Shown: positions 1 to 10,428 of the stretch, in pieces
Position numbering within the stretch: the first letter of the stretch is position 1
Layout of the letters: the number at the start of each line of letters is the position of its first letter
Assembly: GCF_014196455.1 (NCBI RefSeq)
Contig: NZ_JACIDS010000001.1
Span: 682,001-746,000, forward strand
Direction of reading: 5' to 3'
From: Kaistia hirudinis
GTDB taxonomy: Bacteria; Pseudomonadota; Alphaproteobacteria; Rhizobiales; Kaistiaceae
Length of the DNA stretch: 64,000 bases
Translations under genes and position numbers: made by a program
Notes under the pieces: model-generated
Told to the model about the DNA's origin: nothing
Seen by the model: the letters and a program-made list of their open reading frames with translations, nothing else
Database searches by the model: none

Positions 1-16
1 CTGGAAAATCACTCAT
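1..16 (-). CDS. Start of a probable YceD/DUF177 gene (partial)
   Basis: Read on the minus strand, an ATG at 16-14 is followed by codons for M-S-D-F-P before the window ends. The ATG overlaps the TGA of the bc1 chaperone gene as ATGA, which indicates translational coupling. In Hyphomicrobiales a DUF177 (YceD) gene often follows this chaperone gene; that is family knowledge. Only five codons are visible, so the identity is inferred from position alone. Confidence 0.4.
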
Positions 17-570
17 GCGGCCACCTGCCTACCACTCCGATCGGGTGGAGGAAACTCCAACCGGCCGGCGAAGAACTGCTCGACCGGCTGATTCGCGAGG
101 GCCGCCGCCGCGGTGCGGGCATAGGACGCAAGGGCTGCGCCGGCCTCGTCCGCCTCCGCGCCGGGAAAGACATTGCGGGCGATCGCGTCGGCGAGCTCGC
201 CGGGATGGGGATCCGCCAGCGCCGAATCATAGGCGCCGACGCGGCCATAAAAGGCCTGCGCCATCTTCTTCAGCCGCTTCGGCACGCCGATATCGCTGAC
301 GCCCATCTCTCGCAGATTGCGGTCCATATCCTTGAGAAAGGCGTCAAATACGTCCTGGCCGAGCTGGCGCTGCTCCTCTGTGGCCGTCTTCATGCGGTTC
401 AGGAACAGGAAGGCGTGCAGCACGATCATGTCGAAGCGCCCATCCAGCGTGTCGGGCACGCCAAAATCGCGATAGAGCGCAGGCTCTCGCGCCTGCGCCA
501 CGATCGCGCCGTAAAGCGTATATGCAATGCTGGCATTGTTGCGGCGACGTGCGAACAGGCGCTGGAACAT
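13..570 (-). CDS. Ubiquinol-cytochrome c chaperone family protein (CBP3-like)
   Basis: The 185-residue product resembles the ubiquinol-cytochrome c chaperone (CBP3) family, which helps assemble cytochrome b into the bc1 complex at the inner membrane. The typical N-terminus MFQRLFARRR and the segment around GRFDMIVLHAFLFLNRM are visible, followed by a helical body. The start at 570 is preferred over the longer frame beginning at 657 because AGGAGG lies five bases before it. The stop overlaps the start of the next minus-strand gene as ATGA. It is divergent from bamE, and the two share a 143-bp control region with an 18-bp palindrome. Family assignment is firm; a direct role in bc1 assembly is inferred. 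Confidence 0.85.
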   Translation of the reverse strand: MFQRLFARRRNNASIAYTLYGAIVAQAREPALYRDFGVPDTLDGRFDMIVLHAFLFLNRMKTATEEQRQLGQDVFDAFLKDMDRNLREMGVSDIGVPKRLKKMAQAFYGRVGAYDSALADPHPGELADAIARNVFPGAEADEAGAALASYARTAAAALANQPVEQFFAGRLEFPPPDRSGRQVAA

Positions 571-660
571 TCGGCCTCCTATCCGGGCGGACATCGAAAG
601 CGGGGACACCGCGATTCCGACGGGTGGTTCCTTCAACGGGACGAGGAACGTTGCCACGAG

Positions 661-678
661 CCCTAGCGCACGCTAGGG
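661..678. promoter_or_regulatory. 18-bp palindrome in the cbp3/bamE divergent region
   Basis: CCCTAGCG-CA-CGCTAGGG is a perfect inverted repeat with 8-bp arms. It lies 36 bp before the bamE start and about 90 bp before the chaperone start. It could be an operator or an mRNA hairpin in the bamE leader. No regulator is known from the sequence. Confidence 0.4.
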
Positions 679-713
679 AGATTGCCAACCCGGGAGTGGT
701 TCAGGAGAATGCA

Positions 714-1259
714 ATGCGATTTGGCGTGACCGCCCCCCCTTCGGTCAATGTCGGAGCCAGGCGCCCTGCCGGCGTCGCCATGCTCGTCCTTGCCGCCGTC
801 GCTTCGATTTCCGGCTGCGGTTCCAGCGGCGTCATGGGCACCAACGGCATCGTGAAGACCAATGTCGTCGGTGGCCTCAACGAGACCTATCATTCCGGCT
901 TCGTCATGCCGGAGAACGGCCTCGACCAGGTTCCGATCGGCGCGAGCCGCGACCAGGTCCAGATCGTGCTCGGATCGCCGTCCACGACGGCCGATTTCGG
1001 CGGCGAGGTCTGGTACTACATCAGCCAGACGCGCCAGCGCACGGCGCTGTTCACGAAGCAGAAGATCGTCCAGCAGCAGGTGCTCGCCATCTATTTCGAC
1101 AAGAAGGGCACCGTCGAGCGCATCGCCAATTACGGCCTGAAGGACGGCAAGGTCTTCGACTTCATCGCGCAGACGACACCGACAGGCGGCAAGGACCAGG
1201 GCTTCCTGGAGCAGGTGCTCACCGGCGCGCTCAATGTCGGCAGCCCGCTCGGCGGCTGA
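714..1259 (+). CDS. bamE: Outer membrane assembly lipoprotein BamE (SmpA/OmlA)
   Basis: This 181-residue lipoprotein belongs to the SmpA/OmlA (BamE) family, an accessory subunit of the BAM complex that inserts beta-barrel proteins into the outer membrane. The N-terminus carries a signal peptide ending in a lipobox, ASISGC, with lipidated Cys at residue 35. The BamE fold follows, with the hallmark stretches IGASRDQVQIVLGSPS and GGEVWYYISQ and the closing strand region QVLAIYFDKKGTVERI. The start at 714 has AGGAG six bases upstream; the open frame reaches further upstream, to 522, but that part overlaps the divergent chaperone gene. The gene ends before a strong hairpin shared with the convergent hppA gene. 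Confidence 0.93.
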   Translation: MRFGVTAPPSVNVGARRPAGVAMLVLAAVASISGCGSSGVMGTNGIVKTNVVGGLNETYHSGFVMPENGLDQVPIGASRDQVQIVLGSPSTTADFGGEVWYYISQTRQRTALFTKQKIVQQQVLAIYFDKKGTVERIANYGLKDGKVFDFIAQTTPTGGKDQGFLEQVLTGALNVGSPLGG

Positions 1260-1285
1260 CGCGAGGCTCCTATCGCTTCCATGAA

Positions 1286-1317
1286 AAAGGGCCGCCGGAT
1301 CACTCCGGCGGCCCTTT
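1286..1317. terminator. Bidirectional terminator between bamE and hppA
   Basis: AAAGGGCCGCCGGA at 1286-1299 pairs perfectly with 1304-1317 around a TCAC loop, a 14-bp stem. The A-rich and T-rich ends give a U tract in both directions, which fits two convergent genes. Confidence 0.85.
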
Positions 1318-1341
1318 CCGCTTCGGGGCGGCGTTCTCGCC

Positions 1342-3486
1342 TCAGTGATGCGCGAGCACCGCGAGCAGCAGCAGCGCGACGATATTGGTGATCTTGATCG
1401 CCGGGTTGACCGCCGGACCGGCGGTGTCCTTGTAGGGATCGCCGACCGTATCACCGGTCACCGAAGCCTTGTGCGCGTCCGAGCCCTTGTAATGGGTCTG
1501 GCCGTTGGCGTCGGTGAAGCCGTCCTCGAACGACTTCTTGGCATTGTCCCATGCGCCGCCGCCCGAGGTCATCGAGATCGCGACGAAGAGGCCGGTGACG
1601 ATGACGCCGAGCAGCATGGCGCCGACGGCCGAGAACGCCTCGCTCTTGCCCGCGATCCAGTAGATCACGAAATAGACGACGATCGGCGCCAGCACCGGCA
1701 GCAGCGACGGGACGATCATTTCGCGGATCGCCGCCTTGGTCAGCAGGTCGACGGCCTTGCCGTAATCCGGCTTCTCCGTGCCCTGCATGATGCCCGGCTT
1801 CTCGCGAAACTGCCGGCGCACTTCCTCCACGATCGCGCCCGCGGCGCGGCCGACGGCGGTCATGGTGATGCCGCCGAAGATGTAGGGGATGAGGCCGCCG
1901 AGCAGCAGCCCGACCACCACATAGGGGTTGGACAGCGTGAAGTCCGGCACGATGCCCTTGAAGTACTGGAACGCCGTCGCCCCTTCCTTGTTTGCCTCAG
2001 CGATGAAGTAGGAGAGATCGTAGTTGTAGGCGGCGAACAGCACGAGGGCGCCGAGACCGGCGGAGCCGATCGCATAGCCCTTGGTCACGGCCTTGGTGGT
2101 GTTGCCGACCGCATCGAGCGCATCGGTGGACTTGCGCACCTCCTTGGGCAGGCCGGCCATTTCGGCGATGCCGCCGGCATTGTCGGTGACAGGGCCGAAG
2201 GCGTCGAGCGCCACGACCATGCCGGCGAGGCCGAGCATCGTCGACACCGCGATCGCCGTGCCAAAGAGGCCGGCGAGCGAATAGGTGACGATGATGCCGG
2301 CCACGATGACGATGGTCGGCATCGCCGTCGCCTCGAGCGAGACGGCGAGGCCCTGGATCACGTTCGTGCCGTGGCCGGTGACCGAGGCCTGGCTGATCGA
2401 GCGGACCGGGCGGTAGCCGATGCCGGTATAATACTCCGTGATCCAGACGATCGCGCCGGTGACGACCAGGCCGGCAAGGCCGCAATAGAACAGGTTGATG
2501 CCGGTGATCGACTTGCCGGCGACCGTGCCGATCTCACCCCAGCCGGTGAGCAGTTGGGTCGCGACGGCAAGGCCGATGACGGAGAGCAGCGCCGAGGCGA
2601 TGAAGCCCTTGTAGAGCGCGCCCATGATCGACTGGTTGGCGCCGAGCTTCACGAAGAAGGTTCCGGCGATCGAGGTCAGGATGCAGGCCGCGCCGATGCC
2701 CATCGGAAACAGCATGATGCTCGGCAGGGCCGGCGAGCTGGCGAAGAAGATCGCCGCCAGTACCATGGTGGCGACCAGCGTCACCGCATAGGTCTCGAAC
2801 AGGTCGGCTGCCATGCCGGCGCAGTCACCGACATTGTCGCCGACATTGTCGGCGATCGTGGCCGGGTTGCGGGGATCATCCTCCGGAATGCCGGCCTCGA
2901 CCTTGCCGACAAGATCGCCGCCGACATCGGCGCCCTTGGTGAAGATGCCGCCGCCGAGGCGGGCGAAGATCGAGATCAGCGAGGCGCCGAAACCGAGCGC
3001 GACCAGCGCGTCGATCACGCCGCGGTCGTTCGGCGCATAGCCGGCGAACGAGGTCAGCACGAGATAGTAGACGGCGACGCCGAGGAGCGCGAGGCCGGCC
3101 ACGAGCATACCGGTGATGGCGCCGGACTTGAAAGCGATCTCGAGCCCCTCCCCGAGGCTCTTGGTCGCCGCCTGGGCCGTGCGCACATTGGCGCGGACCG
3201 AGACGTTCATGCCGACGAAGCCGGCGATGCCCGACAGGATCGCGCCGATGGCGAAGCCGATCGCGACGGGAATCGAAAGAAGCAGCGCGACGATGACGAA
3301 GATGACGACGCCCACCACGGCGATCGTCGTGTATTGACGCTTCAGATAGGCGCTCGCGCCCTCACGGATCGCCGCGGCGATCTCCTGCATGCGCGCCGAA
3401 CCGGCGTCCGCGGCGAGCACTGATCGCGTCGCCCATGCGCCATAGGCGAGCGCGAGCAGTGCGCAGAGAATTATCAGATAGATCAC
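1342..3486 (-). CDS. hppA: K+-independent proton-translocating pyrophosphatase
   Basis: The 714-residue integral membrane enzyme couples PPi hydrolysis to proton pumping across the inner membrane. The substrate loop [20 protein letters not shown], the following [13 protein letters not shown] block and the late motif with [12 protein letters not shown] are intact. The signature [10 protein letters not shown] has Lys and Thr at the two positions that in characterised enzymes separate K+-independent from K+-dependent forms. GTG at 3486 is chosen as start: GGGAGGAAA precedes it and the product has the usual family length. Upstream in-frame codons back to 3672 lie in the control region before the divergent TPR gene. 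The assignment to PPase is very secure; K+ independence follows from the residues. Confidence 0.95.
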   Translation of the reverse strand: MIYLIILCALLALAYGAWATRSVLAADAGSARMQEIAAAIREGASAYLKRQYTTIAVVGVVIFVIVALLLSIPVAIGFAIGAILSGIAGFVGMNVSVRANVRTAQAATKSLGEGLEIAFKSGAITGMLVAGLALLGVAVYYLVLTSFAGYAPNDRGVIDALVALGFGASLISIFARLGGGIFTKGADVGGDLVGKVEAGIPEDDPRNPATIADNVGDNVGDCAGMAADLFETYAVTLVATMVLAAIFFASSPALPSIMLFPMGIGAACILTSIAGTFFVKLGANQSIMGALYKGFIASALLSVIGLAVATQLLTGWGEIGTVAGKSITGINLFYCGLAGLVVTGAIVWITEYYTGIGYRPVRSISQASVTGHGTNVIQGLAVSLEATAMPTIVIVAGIIVTYSLAGLFGTAIAVSTMLGLAGMVVALDAFGPVTDNAGGIAEMAGLPKEVRKSTDALDAVGNTTKAVTKGYAIGSAGLGALVLFAAYNYDLSYFIAEANKEGATAFQYFKGIVPDFTLSNPYVVVGLLLGGLIPYIFGGITMTAVGRAAGAIVEEVRRQFREKPGIMQGTEKPDYGKAVDLLTKAAIREMIVPSLLPVLAPIVVYFVIYWIAGKSEAFSAVGAMLLGVIVTGLFVAISMTSGGGAWDNAKKSFEDGFTDANGQTHYKGSDAHKASVTGDTVGDPYKDTAGPAVNPAIKITNIVALLLLAVLAHH

Positions 3487-3741
3487 GTCGTCTTTCCTCC
3501 CGTTGCCGGCCAGGGCACACCGAGATTCAGCGTCGCCGCGCCGGCCGGGCCGCGCGGCGGGAAAAGCGATCGACCTCCCTGCTTTTCCCCCAGCTGAGAT
3601 GAGTTGAGAACGCATTCGCGAATCGGTCAAGCGGATGCTGAAACCGCCTGACTTTTCGGTTTGCCGCTGCACGCCGTCTCCCGCTATTGTTGTATCGCCT
3701 CGCTGGGACGAGGCATCGATCGTTCCAGCCGGGAATTGGAC

Positions 3742-6700
3742 ATGCCGTCGCTTCGTTTGCTCGCCGCGCTCCTGGTCATCGCGACCTTCGTCACGCCGGC
3801 GGCGGCTCGCACTGACCTCATATCGAGGAATGCCTGCGCGTCCGGCGCGCCATGTCGTCCGCTCAAGGCCATGCGCCCGTCCGGTTCGTTGTCTGCGGCC
3901 CCAATCCCTCCGGCGGCCGACGCGCTGTCGCGCGATGCCAACGAACTGCGGCTCGCCGAGATCGAGGCGCAGATTGCCCGGAGGCCGCAGGATGAGTTCC
4001 TGCTTGTCGAGCGTGCCGGTCTGTCAATGGCCCTTGGACGCGTCGCAGATGGGCTCGCCGACTATGACGCAGCGATCAAGCTCAATCCGGCGATACCGGA
4101 TTTCTATGCCTTTCGCGGGCTGGCGCGCTGGGATGGCGGCAGGCTGGAGGCGGCAGCGGAAGATTTCGGGGCGCTGATCAAGATCAATCCCCGCAACCCA
4201 TGGGCTTATGGCAATCGCGGCGACATCGAGAGAACGCTCGGCCATCGCGCCGCGGCCTATGAGGATTACAGTGCTGCGATCGAGATCGAGCCGCGCGACT
4301 CAAAGAGCTACTTCGGACGCGCCGATGTGCTCTTCAGCGCCCGATTCTACGCTCAGGCAGCAGAAGACTATGGCGCCTCCATCGCGCTGGATTCGTCCGA
4401 CTTTGCAGCCTACTACAACCGCGCGCTCTGCTATCGGAACCTCGGGCGATTTGCGGAAGCGGCATCCGATCTCGAGGCGGCGCGCAGGCTGGCCGGCGAT
4501 GATCCTCGCGTGCTGGAAATCCAGGCGCGCAACGCGATCGATCTCGACGATCTGGACGCGGCACTCGTAATCGCCATGGCGCAACTGGATGTGCCCGGCC
4601 GCGCGGCCGATGGCTATCTGACGATCGGGCTCGTGCGCATCAAACAGCGCGACTTCGATTCGGCTGTCGAAGCCCTGAAGTATGCCCGCTCGCTCGGTCT
4701 CGATTCTTCGGAACTCTTTCTCGCGCTCGGCACGGCATTCGACAATCAGAACCGCCTGGACGAGGCGATCGAGGCCTATGGCAAGGCCGCCGAGGCCGAG
4801 CCCCTCGACAGGCGGCCGGTTCGCTGGCGCGGAGAAGCCCAACTGCAGATGGACCGATACGGCCTGGCACTCGTCGATTTCAACCGTCTGATCCGGGACG
4901 ATCCGACGGACGCCGCGGCTCTGCGCAAACGCGCCGCCACCCTGCTGAGGTTGAACCAGACCCAAGATGCGCTCGCCGACGCCACGGCGTCTATCGTCCT
5001 CGATCCCGATTCGTATGAGGGACGGCTCATCCATGGGATGACCCTGCTCGGCGTCGACCGCTATTCCGATGCACTCGCCGCACTCGACCGCGCCCTCGCG
5101 ATCCGTCCCGACAGCGCCTTTGCCATCTATCAGCGCGCCATCGCCCAGGACCTCCTGGATGACCAGCCGGCCGCGCTCGCCGGCTACGACCGTGCGCTGC
5201 AGGCGGATCCGGATCTCGTCGATGCCTATGCGGACCGATGCGATCTCAAGTCCCGCATGGGGCGCCTCGACGACGCCCTTGCCGATTGCGGCAAGGCACT
5301 CGAGCGCGACCCGCAGAGCTTCAACGCTCTCGTTGCACGCGCCGATAACCGGGTGCGCCGCGAAGAATATGCAGCGGCGATCGACGACTTTAGCGCGGCA
5401 CTGCGCATCCGACTCAATGCCACAACGCTCGCCGATCGCTGCAAGGCGTATCGCGGCGCAAACGAGTTGGAACTCTCCCTGGCCGATTGCACGATGGCGA
5501 TCTGGATAGATCCGCATCTGGCGGCGGCTTACGCGCAACGCGGACGAACGCTCCTCTCGCTCGATCGCTACCCAGCCTCGATCATCGATTTCGATCGCGC
5601 CCTCGCGATCGCGCCGGATGATTGGTGGTCCCAGTATTACCGGGCGCGCGCGCTCGATTTGAATGGCGATCGCGACGCAGCCCTCGCCGGATTCAATCAC
5701 GTCATCGAGTTGAACCCCGAGGCGGCGCAGCCCTATGCCCAACGATGCAACCTTCGCGACCGCATGGGTGAGACCGATCTAGCGATCCAAGACTGCGACC
5801 GGGCACTCCTGGCCAACCCAGAATTGACGACAGCACTGGATTTCCGCGGGCAGATTTTTGTCAACGAAGGCCGATACGACGACGCCCTGAAGGACTTCAC
5901 GGCTGTGATCGATATCAAGGGCGATACGGATGCATATCTGGCTCGCTGCGATGCCTACAAGCAGATGGGAGACGCGGAGACCGCGCGCGCCGATTGTCGA
6001 AAAGCCGTCGAGATCAGCCCGAATGACGCAAATGCCCACGAGGCTATGGCGGACGTTCTCGTGGATCTCGGCCTCTACAGCTCCGCGACCGACGAATACG
6101 GGGCTGCAATCGAGCTTAGCCCAGGGCGTGCCAGCCTGTTCGTCGCTCGAGCCGATGCGTTCATCAGAACAGGGCGCCCGGATAGGGCGGCCGACGACGC
6201 ACGCAGTGTCATCAGCATCGACCCCGACAATGCGATGGCTCACAACAATCTAGGAGTTGCTCTCGAAAGGCAGGGCAGTATCGACGAGGCATTCGAGGAG
6301 TATCAGAAGGCCATCCGGCTTGATCCGAGCGATGCACTGCCGCTCATGAATCGGGCCGACATCTACCGACAGCGCGGCCAGTTCGACCTCGCACTGGTCG
6401 ACCTCAACCGCGCGGTGAGCTTAAATTCCGAGAATCCCGACCTGCTGCTGTCACGAGCTTGGGTTTTCCGACTGAAGGGTCAGTTCGATGTGGCCCTCGC
6501 GGACGCTGATCGCGCCCTTTCTATCGATAAGCGCCAGGCGTGGGGCCATTTCGAGCGCGGCGCTGCTCTGGAAGGCCTGGGCCGGAATGGCGATGCTGTA
6601 ACCGCGTACGAACAGGCTATTCTGATCGATCCAGACTACGTGCCTGCGATCCGCAACCGCGGCGGTCTCCTCGGCCGCCTCGGCAATTTCACGGCCGCTC

Positions 6701-7062
6701 TTGCGGATCTGGATCTGGCAATAGCCAAGGATCCCGAGGATGGGACGGCCCTCCTATTTCGCTGCCGCGTGCGGAACAGCATAGGTCGCAATACTGAAGC
6801 GCTTGCCGACTGCGACAATGCCCTGAGGATCGATCCCGGTCGGGCTGAGACACACTATGGACGCGCGCTCGTGCTATTTGATCTTGGCCGAGCCCAGGAT
6901 GCCTTGAAGAGCATTGATCGTGGAATTTTATTATGGCCGGACGATCCGGAACCACGAATAGCGCGGTTTCTCTGGAGCGTAATTCTAATAGACTGGAACA
7001 CAGCCGGCCTCGACTTCATCCATCTTCTGGCTGTGCGAACAGGAAGCGTCCGGAGAGATTGA
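3742..7062 (+). CDS. Large secreted TPR-repeat protein with cysteine-paired repeats
   Basis: The 1106-residue product has a signal peptide (cleavage near TPAAA, residue 22) followed by about 30 tandem 34-residue TPR units (A-x-x-x-Y-D-x-A-I-x-L-x-P pattern), so it should be periplasmic or exported. Five repeats carry a Cys in helix A and a Cys 16 residues later in helix B, in the context RC-x15-DC or close to it: C500/C516, C567/C583, C669/C685, C736/C752 and C1008/C1024. This spacing would allow an intra-repeat disulfide. The C-terminus has a capping segment around [11 protein letters not shown] that recurs in the neighbouring paralogue. The start at 3742 follows only a weak GGGAA element. 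Partner and function are unknown; TPR solenoids usually bind proteins. Confidence 0.85.
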   Translation: MPSLRLLAALLVIATFVTPAAARTDLISRNACASGAPCRPLKAMRPSGSLSAAPIPPAADALSRDANELRLAEIEAQIARRPQDEFLLVERAGLSMALGRVADGLADYDAAIKLNPAIPDFYAFRGLARWDGGRLEAAAEDFGALIKINPRNPWAYGNRGDIERTLGHRAAAYEDYSAAIEIEPRDSKSYFGRADVLFSARFYAQAAEDYGASIALDSSDFAAYYNRALCYRNLGRFAEAASDLEAARRLAGDDPRVLEIQARNAIDLDDLDAALVIAMAQLDVPGRAADGYLTIGLVRIKQRDFDSAVEALKYARSLGLDSSELFLALGTAFDNQNRLDEAIEAYGKAAEAEPLDRRPVRWRGEAQLQMDRYGLALVDFNRLIRDDPTDAAALRKRAATLLRLNQTQDALADATASIVLDPDSYEGRLIHGMTLLGVDRYSDALAALDRALAIRPDSAFAIYQRAIAQDLLDDQPAALAGYDRALQADPDLVDAYADRCDLKSRMGRLDDALADCGKALERDPQSFNALVARADNRVRREEYAAAIDDFSAALRIRLNATTLADRCKAYRGANELELSLADCTMAIWIDPHLAAAYAQRGRTLLSLDRYPASIIDFDRALAIAPDDWWSQYYRARALDLNGDRDAALAGFNHVIELNPEAAQPYAQRCNLRDRMGETDLAIQDCDRALLANPELTTALDFRGQIFVNEGRYDDALKDFTAVIDIKGDTDAYLARCDAYKQMGDAETARADCRKAVEISPNDANAHEAMADVLVDLGLYSSATDEYGAAIELSPGRASLFVARADAFIRTGRPDRAADDARSVISIDPDNAMAHNNLGVALERQGSIDEAFEEYQKAIRLDPSDALPLMNRADIYRQRGQFDLALVDLNRAVSLNSENPDLLLSRAWVFRLKGQFDVALADADRALSIDKRQAWGHFERGAALEGLGRNGDAVTAYEQAILIDPDYVPAIRNRGGLLGRLGNFTAALADLDLAIAKDPEDGTALLFRCRVRNSIGRNTEALADCDNALRIDPGRAETHYGRALVLFDLGRAQDALKSIDRGILLWPDDPEPRIARFLWSVILIDWNTAGLDFIHLLAVRTGSVRRD

Positions 7063-7215
7063 ACGGCAGAATTCCCGTTAACATGGTCCGCGTCTTCCAC
7101 CGCAACGCCGCCACAGCGAGAACGAGACGGCGGGGCGAGCAAACTGAGGACTCTGCGTTTTCCCGATCATGACAGGCGGGATTTCACGTTGGCGCGTCGG
7201 TCGAGCGGCTGGCGC

Positions 7216-7237
7216 GGGGCAGCGTCGCCCCCCTTTT
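7216..7237 (+). terminator. Possible terminator after the first TPR gene
   Basis: GGGGC (7216-7220) pairs with GCCCC (7227-7231), followed by CC and TTTT. It lies in the 253-bp gap between the TPR paralogues. The stem is short, so this is tentative. Confidence 0.3.
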
Positions 7238-7315
7238 GCGAACGGACGCTTCTTCCCGCTAGTCTTGCGGAGATTCTCGTCCTGCGTGTTCCTGGTCCGA
7301 TCGGAAAAGTGACTG

Positions 7316-9070
7316 ATGCGAAGCCTGCCGATGTTCGCGATCCTCCTGGCCCTGATCGCGCCGGCGGCTGCCGAGCCGGTCGCCGGTGCGAGCGCTGATT
7401 CTCTGGTCGCGCCTGCAGAAACGCCGTCCGACGCCAAGCGCCTGATCGAGAGCGGCAGCGCGGCATTCGAGCGCGAAGAGTTCGACGCGGCCCTCGCTGA
7501 TCTCGACCGCGCGATCGCCATCGACCCGTCCAATGCGACAGCCCTCGCCCTGCGCGGGTCCGTCTATCGCGCGCTCGCGCGCTATGACGAGGCGATGGCG
7601 GATTTTGATGCGGCGATCGATCTTGATCCCACGCGCGCCACCGCCTTTGCCGGTCGCTGCGATACCTACCGCCGGATGGATCGACCCAATACGGCTGTGC
7701 CCGACTGCGCCCAGGCGCTCATCCTCGACCCCATGAATCCGGATGCCCTGCTGGCCAGGGGACGACTCGCACTCGATCTCGACGACAGCTATTCGGCGAT
7801 CCGCTATTTCACGGTGGTGATAGAGAAGGACGATCGCAATCGTGTTGCGTTTTTCGACCGGTGCGGCGCCTACAACAGCCAGAAGAATGTGGAGCGGGCT
7901 GTTGCGGACTGCAGCCGCGCCATCGAACTCGCGCCACGCTGGGCTGAGGCCTATGCGCGCCGCGCCAATGTCTATCTCGACGACAATCAGCTCGACGCGG
8001 CCATTGCCGATTACTCGAAGGCCATCGCGCTTGATCCGCGCTCGGCCAGCTACAGGATCGATCGCGGGCATACGCGCATTCTGGCAGGGCGCTACGCGCT
8101 CGCCGCCTCGGATTGCGAGGCCGCCTTGCGGCTCGATCCGGAGAGCGCCCTAGCGTTCAACAATCTGGGCTTCGTCCGGGAGCGGCAGGACCGCCCGGAC
8201 GAGGCGCTGCGTCTCTATGCCCACGCGGCGGAGATCGATCGCGGCAATCTTCTGCCGCGATACAACCGGATTGACCTGCTCAAATCGCTGGGACGAAATG
8301 AGGAGGCCATGGACCTCCTCGATGCGCTGATCGCGGATGCGCCGGAGGAATCCGACGCCTATGCCGGGCGGGCCGAACTCAATCTGACGCTGGGACAGAC
8401 ACTGGATGCGCTGAGCGATGCGGGCAAGGCGATCGCGCTCGACCCTCGCAATGCCTGGGCGCACAATATCGAGGGCATGACGCAGGAGCGCGAGGGGCGA
8501 ACCGACGCGGCGCTGGCCGCCTATGGGCGCGCGATCGACATCGATCCGGACTATCAGTCGGCCCGGCGCCAGCGCGCGCAGATCCTGCTCGATCGCGGCG
8601 ACGCCGAGGCCGCCATCGCCGACCTCGACGCGGTAATCGAGGGCAAGGATCCGAGTTCCGCGACGCTGCTGCTGCGGTGCCGCGCGCGCATGCAGATGGG
8701 CGCCCTGCCCGAAGCGCTCGACGATTGCGACCGTGCGCTGGAACTCAATGATTCGAATGCGCGGATCTACGAGCAGCGCGGACAGGTTCAGGTCCGCCTC
8801 AACGACGATGCCGGCGCACTGGCGGATTACGACGCGGCCATCAGGCTGGACCGGCAGTCGGCCGTCGCCTATCGCGGACGGGCCTGGGTGCTCATGGCAT
8901 TGGAGCGCAGTCCGGAAGGGCTGTTGAGCTTCGACCGGGCGGTGGCGCTCGATCCGAACGACTACGAAACGCGAGTCGGCCGACTGTTCTGGAACATCTA
9001 TCTGCTGGACTGGTTCGGCACGGCGTTCGACGCGTCGCGCGTCATCGCGCTGACGGCACGCCGGAACTGA
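7316..9070 (+). CDS. Secreted TPR-repeat protein, paralogue of the upstream gene
   Basis: The 584-residue product has a short signal peptide (APAAAEP near residue 20) and about 16 TPR units. Three repeats show the same Cys pair with 16-residue spacing as the upstream protein: C115/C131, C183/C199 and C455/C471. The intervals 68 and 272 residues between pairs equal 2 and 8 repeats, almost identical to the layout of the last three pairs in the larger protein (67 and 272). A shared C-terminal cap, RLFWNIYLLDW, supports descent of both from one ancestor. It ends 6 bp before the convergent MFS gene. Function is unknown. Confidence 0.87.
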   Translation: MRSLPMFAILLALIAPAAAEPVAGASADSLVAPAETPSDAKRLIESGSAAFEREEFDAALADLDRAIAIDPSNATALALRGSVYRALARYDEAMADFDAAIDLDPTRATAFAGRCDTYRRMDRPNTAVPDCAQALILDPMNPDALLARGRLALDLDDSYSAIRYFTVVIEKDDRNRVAFFDRCGAYNSQKNVERAVADCSRAIELAPRWAEAYARRANVYLDDNQLDAAIADYSKAIALDPRSASYRIDRGHTRILAGRYALAASDCEAALRLDPESALAFNNLGFVRERQDRPDEALRLYAHAAEIDRGNLLPRYNRIDLLKSLGRNEEAMDLLDALIADAPEESDAYAGRAELNLTLGQTLDALSDAGKAIALDPRNAWAHNIEGMTQEREGRTDAALAAYGRAIDIDPDYQSARRQRAQILLDRGDAEAAIADLDAVIEGKDPSSATLLLRCRARMQMGALPEALDDCDRALELNDSNARIYEQRGQVQVRLNDDAGALADYDAAIRLDRQSAVAYRGRAWVLMALERSPEGLLSFDRAVALDPNDYETRVGRLFWNIYLLDWFGTAFDASRVIALTARRN

Positions 9071-9076
9071 GCCCCC

Positions 9077-10312
9077 TCACGCCATCCGCCGCGACCGGAG
9101 CAGCGCCGTCCAGGCGAGAGCGGCAAGGCAGAGGATGGCGACGGGGAAGATGATCGCGTTGATGAAGCCCCAGCCCGGGCCGTTGAACAGGACGCCGGCG
9201 CCGAAGGAGCTGGCCGCGGAGGTGGCGAAGACGAGGAAGTCGTTCAGGCCCTGCACCTTGCCCTTTTCCTGCGGCAGATAGGTCTCCGTCAGCATGGCCG
9301 TCGCGCCCATGAAGCCGAAATTCCAGCCGACGCCGAGAAGGATCAGTGCGCCCCAGAAATGGGCGAGCGAGATGCCGGTGATCGACACCACAGCGCAGAG
9401 CGACAGCAGCGCCAGCCCGGCGATGACGACCCGGTCCTTGCCGAAGCGCGCGATCAGGCGGCCGGTGAAGAAGCTCGGCGCGAACATGGCAAGCACGTGC
9501 CACTGGATCCCCAGCGCCGCGTCGTCCTGCGTCAGCCCGCAGCCGACCATGGCGAGCGGCGCGGCCGTCATGACGAGGCTCATCAGCGCATAGGACGACA
9601 TCCCGCAGAGCACGGCGGCGAGGAAGCGCGGCTGCCGGGCAATCTCGCTGAGCGAACGCGCCGGTCGCCGATCGGCCGCCACGGATTGCGCGTGACTGAT
9701 CGGCCGCAGCAGTGACACGACGGCGGCATTGCCGACGGCGAGGAAGGAAATCGCCAGGAAGGCGCCGGCGAAGGGGATCGGCGCGAAGAGGTCGCGCGTC
9801 AGGATCGCCGTCTGCGGGCCGATGATCGCCGCCAGCACGCCGCCGCCCATCACGAGACCGAGGGCGCGGCTCCGCGCCACCTCGCTGCCGCCATCGACAG
9901 CCGCAAAGCGATATTGCTGGACAAAGGCGGCCGTGCAGCCGGTCAGCAGGCAGCCGAAGGCGAACAGCAGGAAGGAGCCGTGCAGGATCGCGATGCAGGT
10001 GACCACGCCGCCCAGCATGGCCGGCACCGAGCCGATGATGAAGCCGGCGCGCCGGCCGACCCGGGCCATCAGCGTCGCGGCGGGGATGGTCGACAGCGCG
10101 GAGCCGAGCGTCAGCGCCGTGGCCGGGATGGTGGCCAGCGACTTGTCCTCGGCGAGCAGATAGGAACCGACGAGGCCCGCGAACACGATCGCGATCGGCA
10201 TCAGCGAGCCGCCAAAGGCGGTGGCGGCGGTCAGGATGATGGCGTTGCGCCGGACGGTGCGGTCGATCTCGACGCCCGTCGCGCCCGGATTGCCCTCGGA
10301 CAGCTTCGACAC
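9077..10312 (-). CDS. MFS transporter
   Basis: The roughly 411-residue protein has about 12 hydrophobic segments and the MFS loop motif in ARVGRRAGF after the second segment and ARFGKDRV in the second half, so it is a major facilitator of unknown substrate. An ATG at 10390 would add 26 residues, but those codons are the translation of an intergenic palindromic repeat (10326-10383), so the GTG at 10312, preceded by GGGGA eight bases upstream, is the better start. It lies downstream of thiL on the same strand and could be a late member of the rib operon. Confidence 0.85.
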   Translation of the reverse strand: MSKLSEGNPGATGVEIDRTVRRNAIILTAATAFGGSLMPIAIVFAGLVGSYLLAEDKSLATIPATALTLGSALSTIPAATLMARVGRRAGFIIGSVPAMLGGVVTCIAILHGSFLLFAFGCLLTGCTAAFVQQYRFAAVDGGSEVARSRALGLVMGGGVLAAIIGPQTAILTRDLFAPIPFAGAFLAISFLAVGNAAVVSLLRPISHAQSVAADRRPARSLSEIARQPRFLAAVLCGMSSYALMSLVMTAAPLAMVGCGLTQDDAALGIQWHVLAMFAPSFFTGRLIARFGKDRVVIAGLALLSLCAVVSITGISLAHFWGALILLGVGWNFGFMGATAMLTETYLPQEKGKVQGLNDFLVFATSAASSFGAGVLFNGPGWGFINAIIFPVAILCLAALAWTALLRSRRMA

Positions 10313-10325
10313 TTTACGATCCCCA

Positions 10326-10383
10326 AGAGCATTTTCGAGCGAAGTGTGGGAACCGTTCGCATGAAGAAAATGCGTCGAAACAA
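10326..10383. repeat. Rhizobial-type palindromic intergenic repeat
   Basis: GCATTTTC (10329-10336) pairs with GAAAATGC (10366-10373), and inside it GCGAA (10339-10343) pairs with TTCGC (10356-10360). The sequence strongly resembles a short palindromic element found scattered between genes in many Hyphomicrobiales; this match is from memory. It lies between thiL and the MFS gene. Confidence 0.6.
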
Positions 10384-10428
10384 GAACCATGGCGTTTCCC
10401 CGGTGAACCGGAGTTCGCCGGAGAGGCC

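Noticed and set aside
1345-3423. 692-codon open frame opposite hppA
   Set aside because: It is rich in Asp, Arg, Gly and Ala with no domain and lies wholly antisense to a clearly identified pyrophosphatase gene; it is a GC-rich shadow frame.
7078-7533. 151-codon frame on the minus strand between the TPR genes
   Set aside because: It overlaps the signal-peptide region of the second TPR gene and has shadow composition (Arg/Ser/Ala-rich) with no motif.
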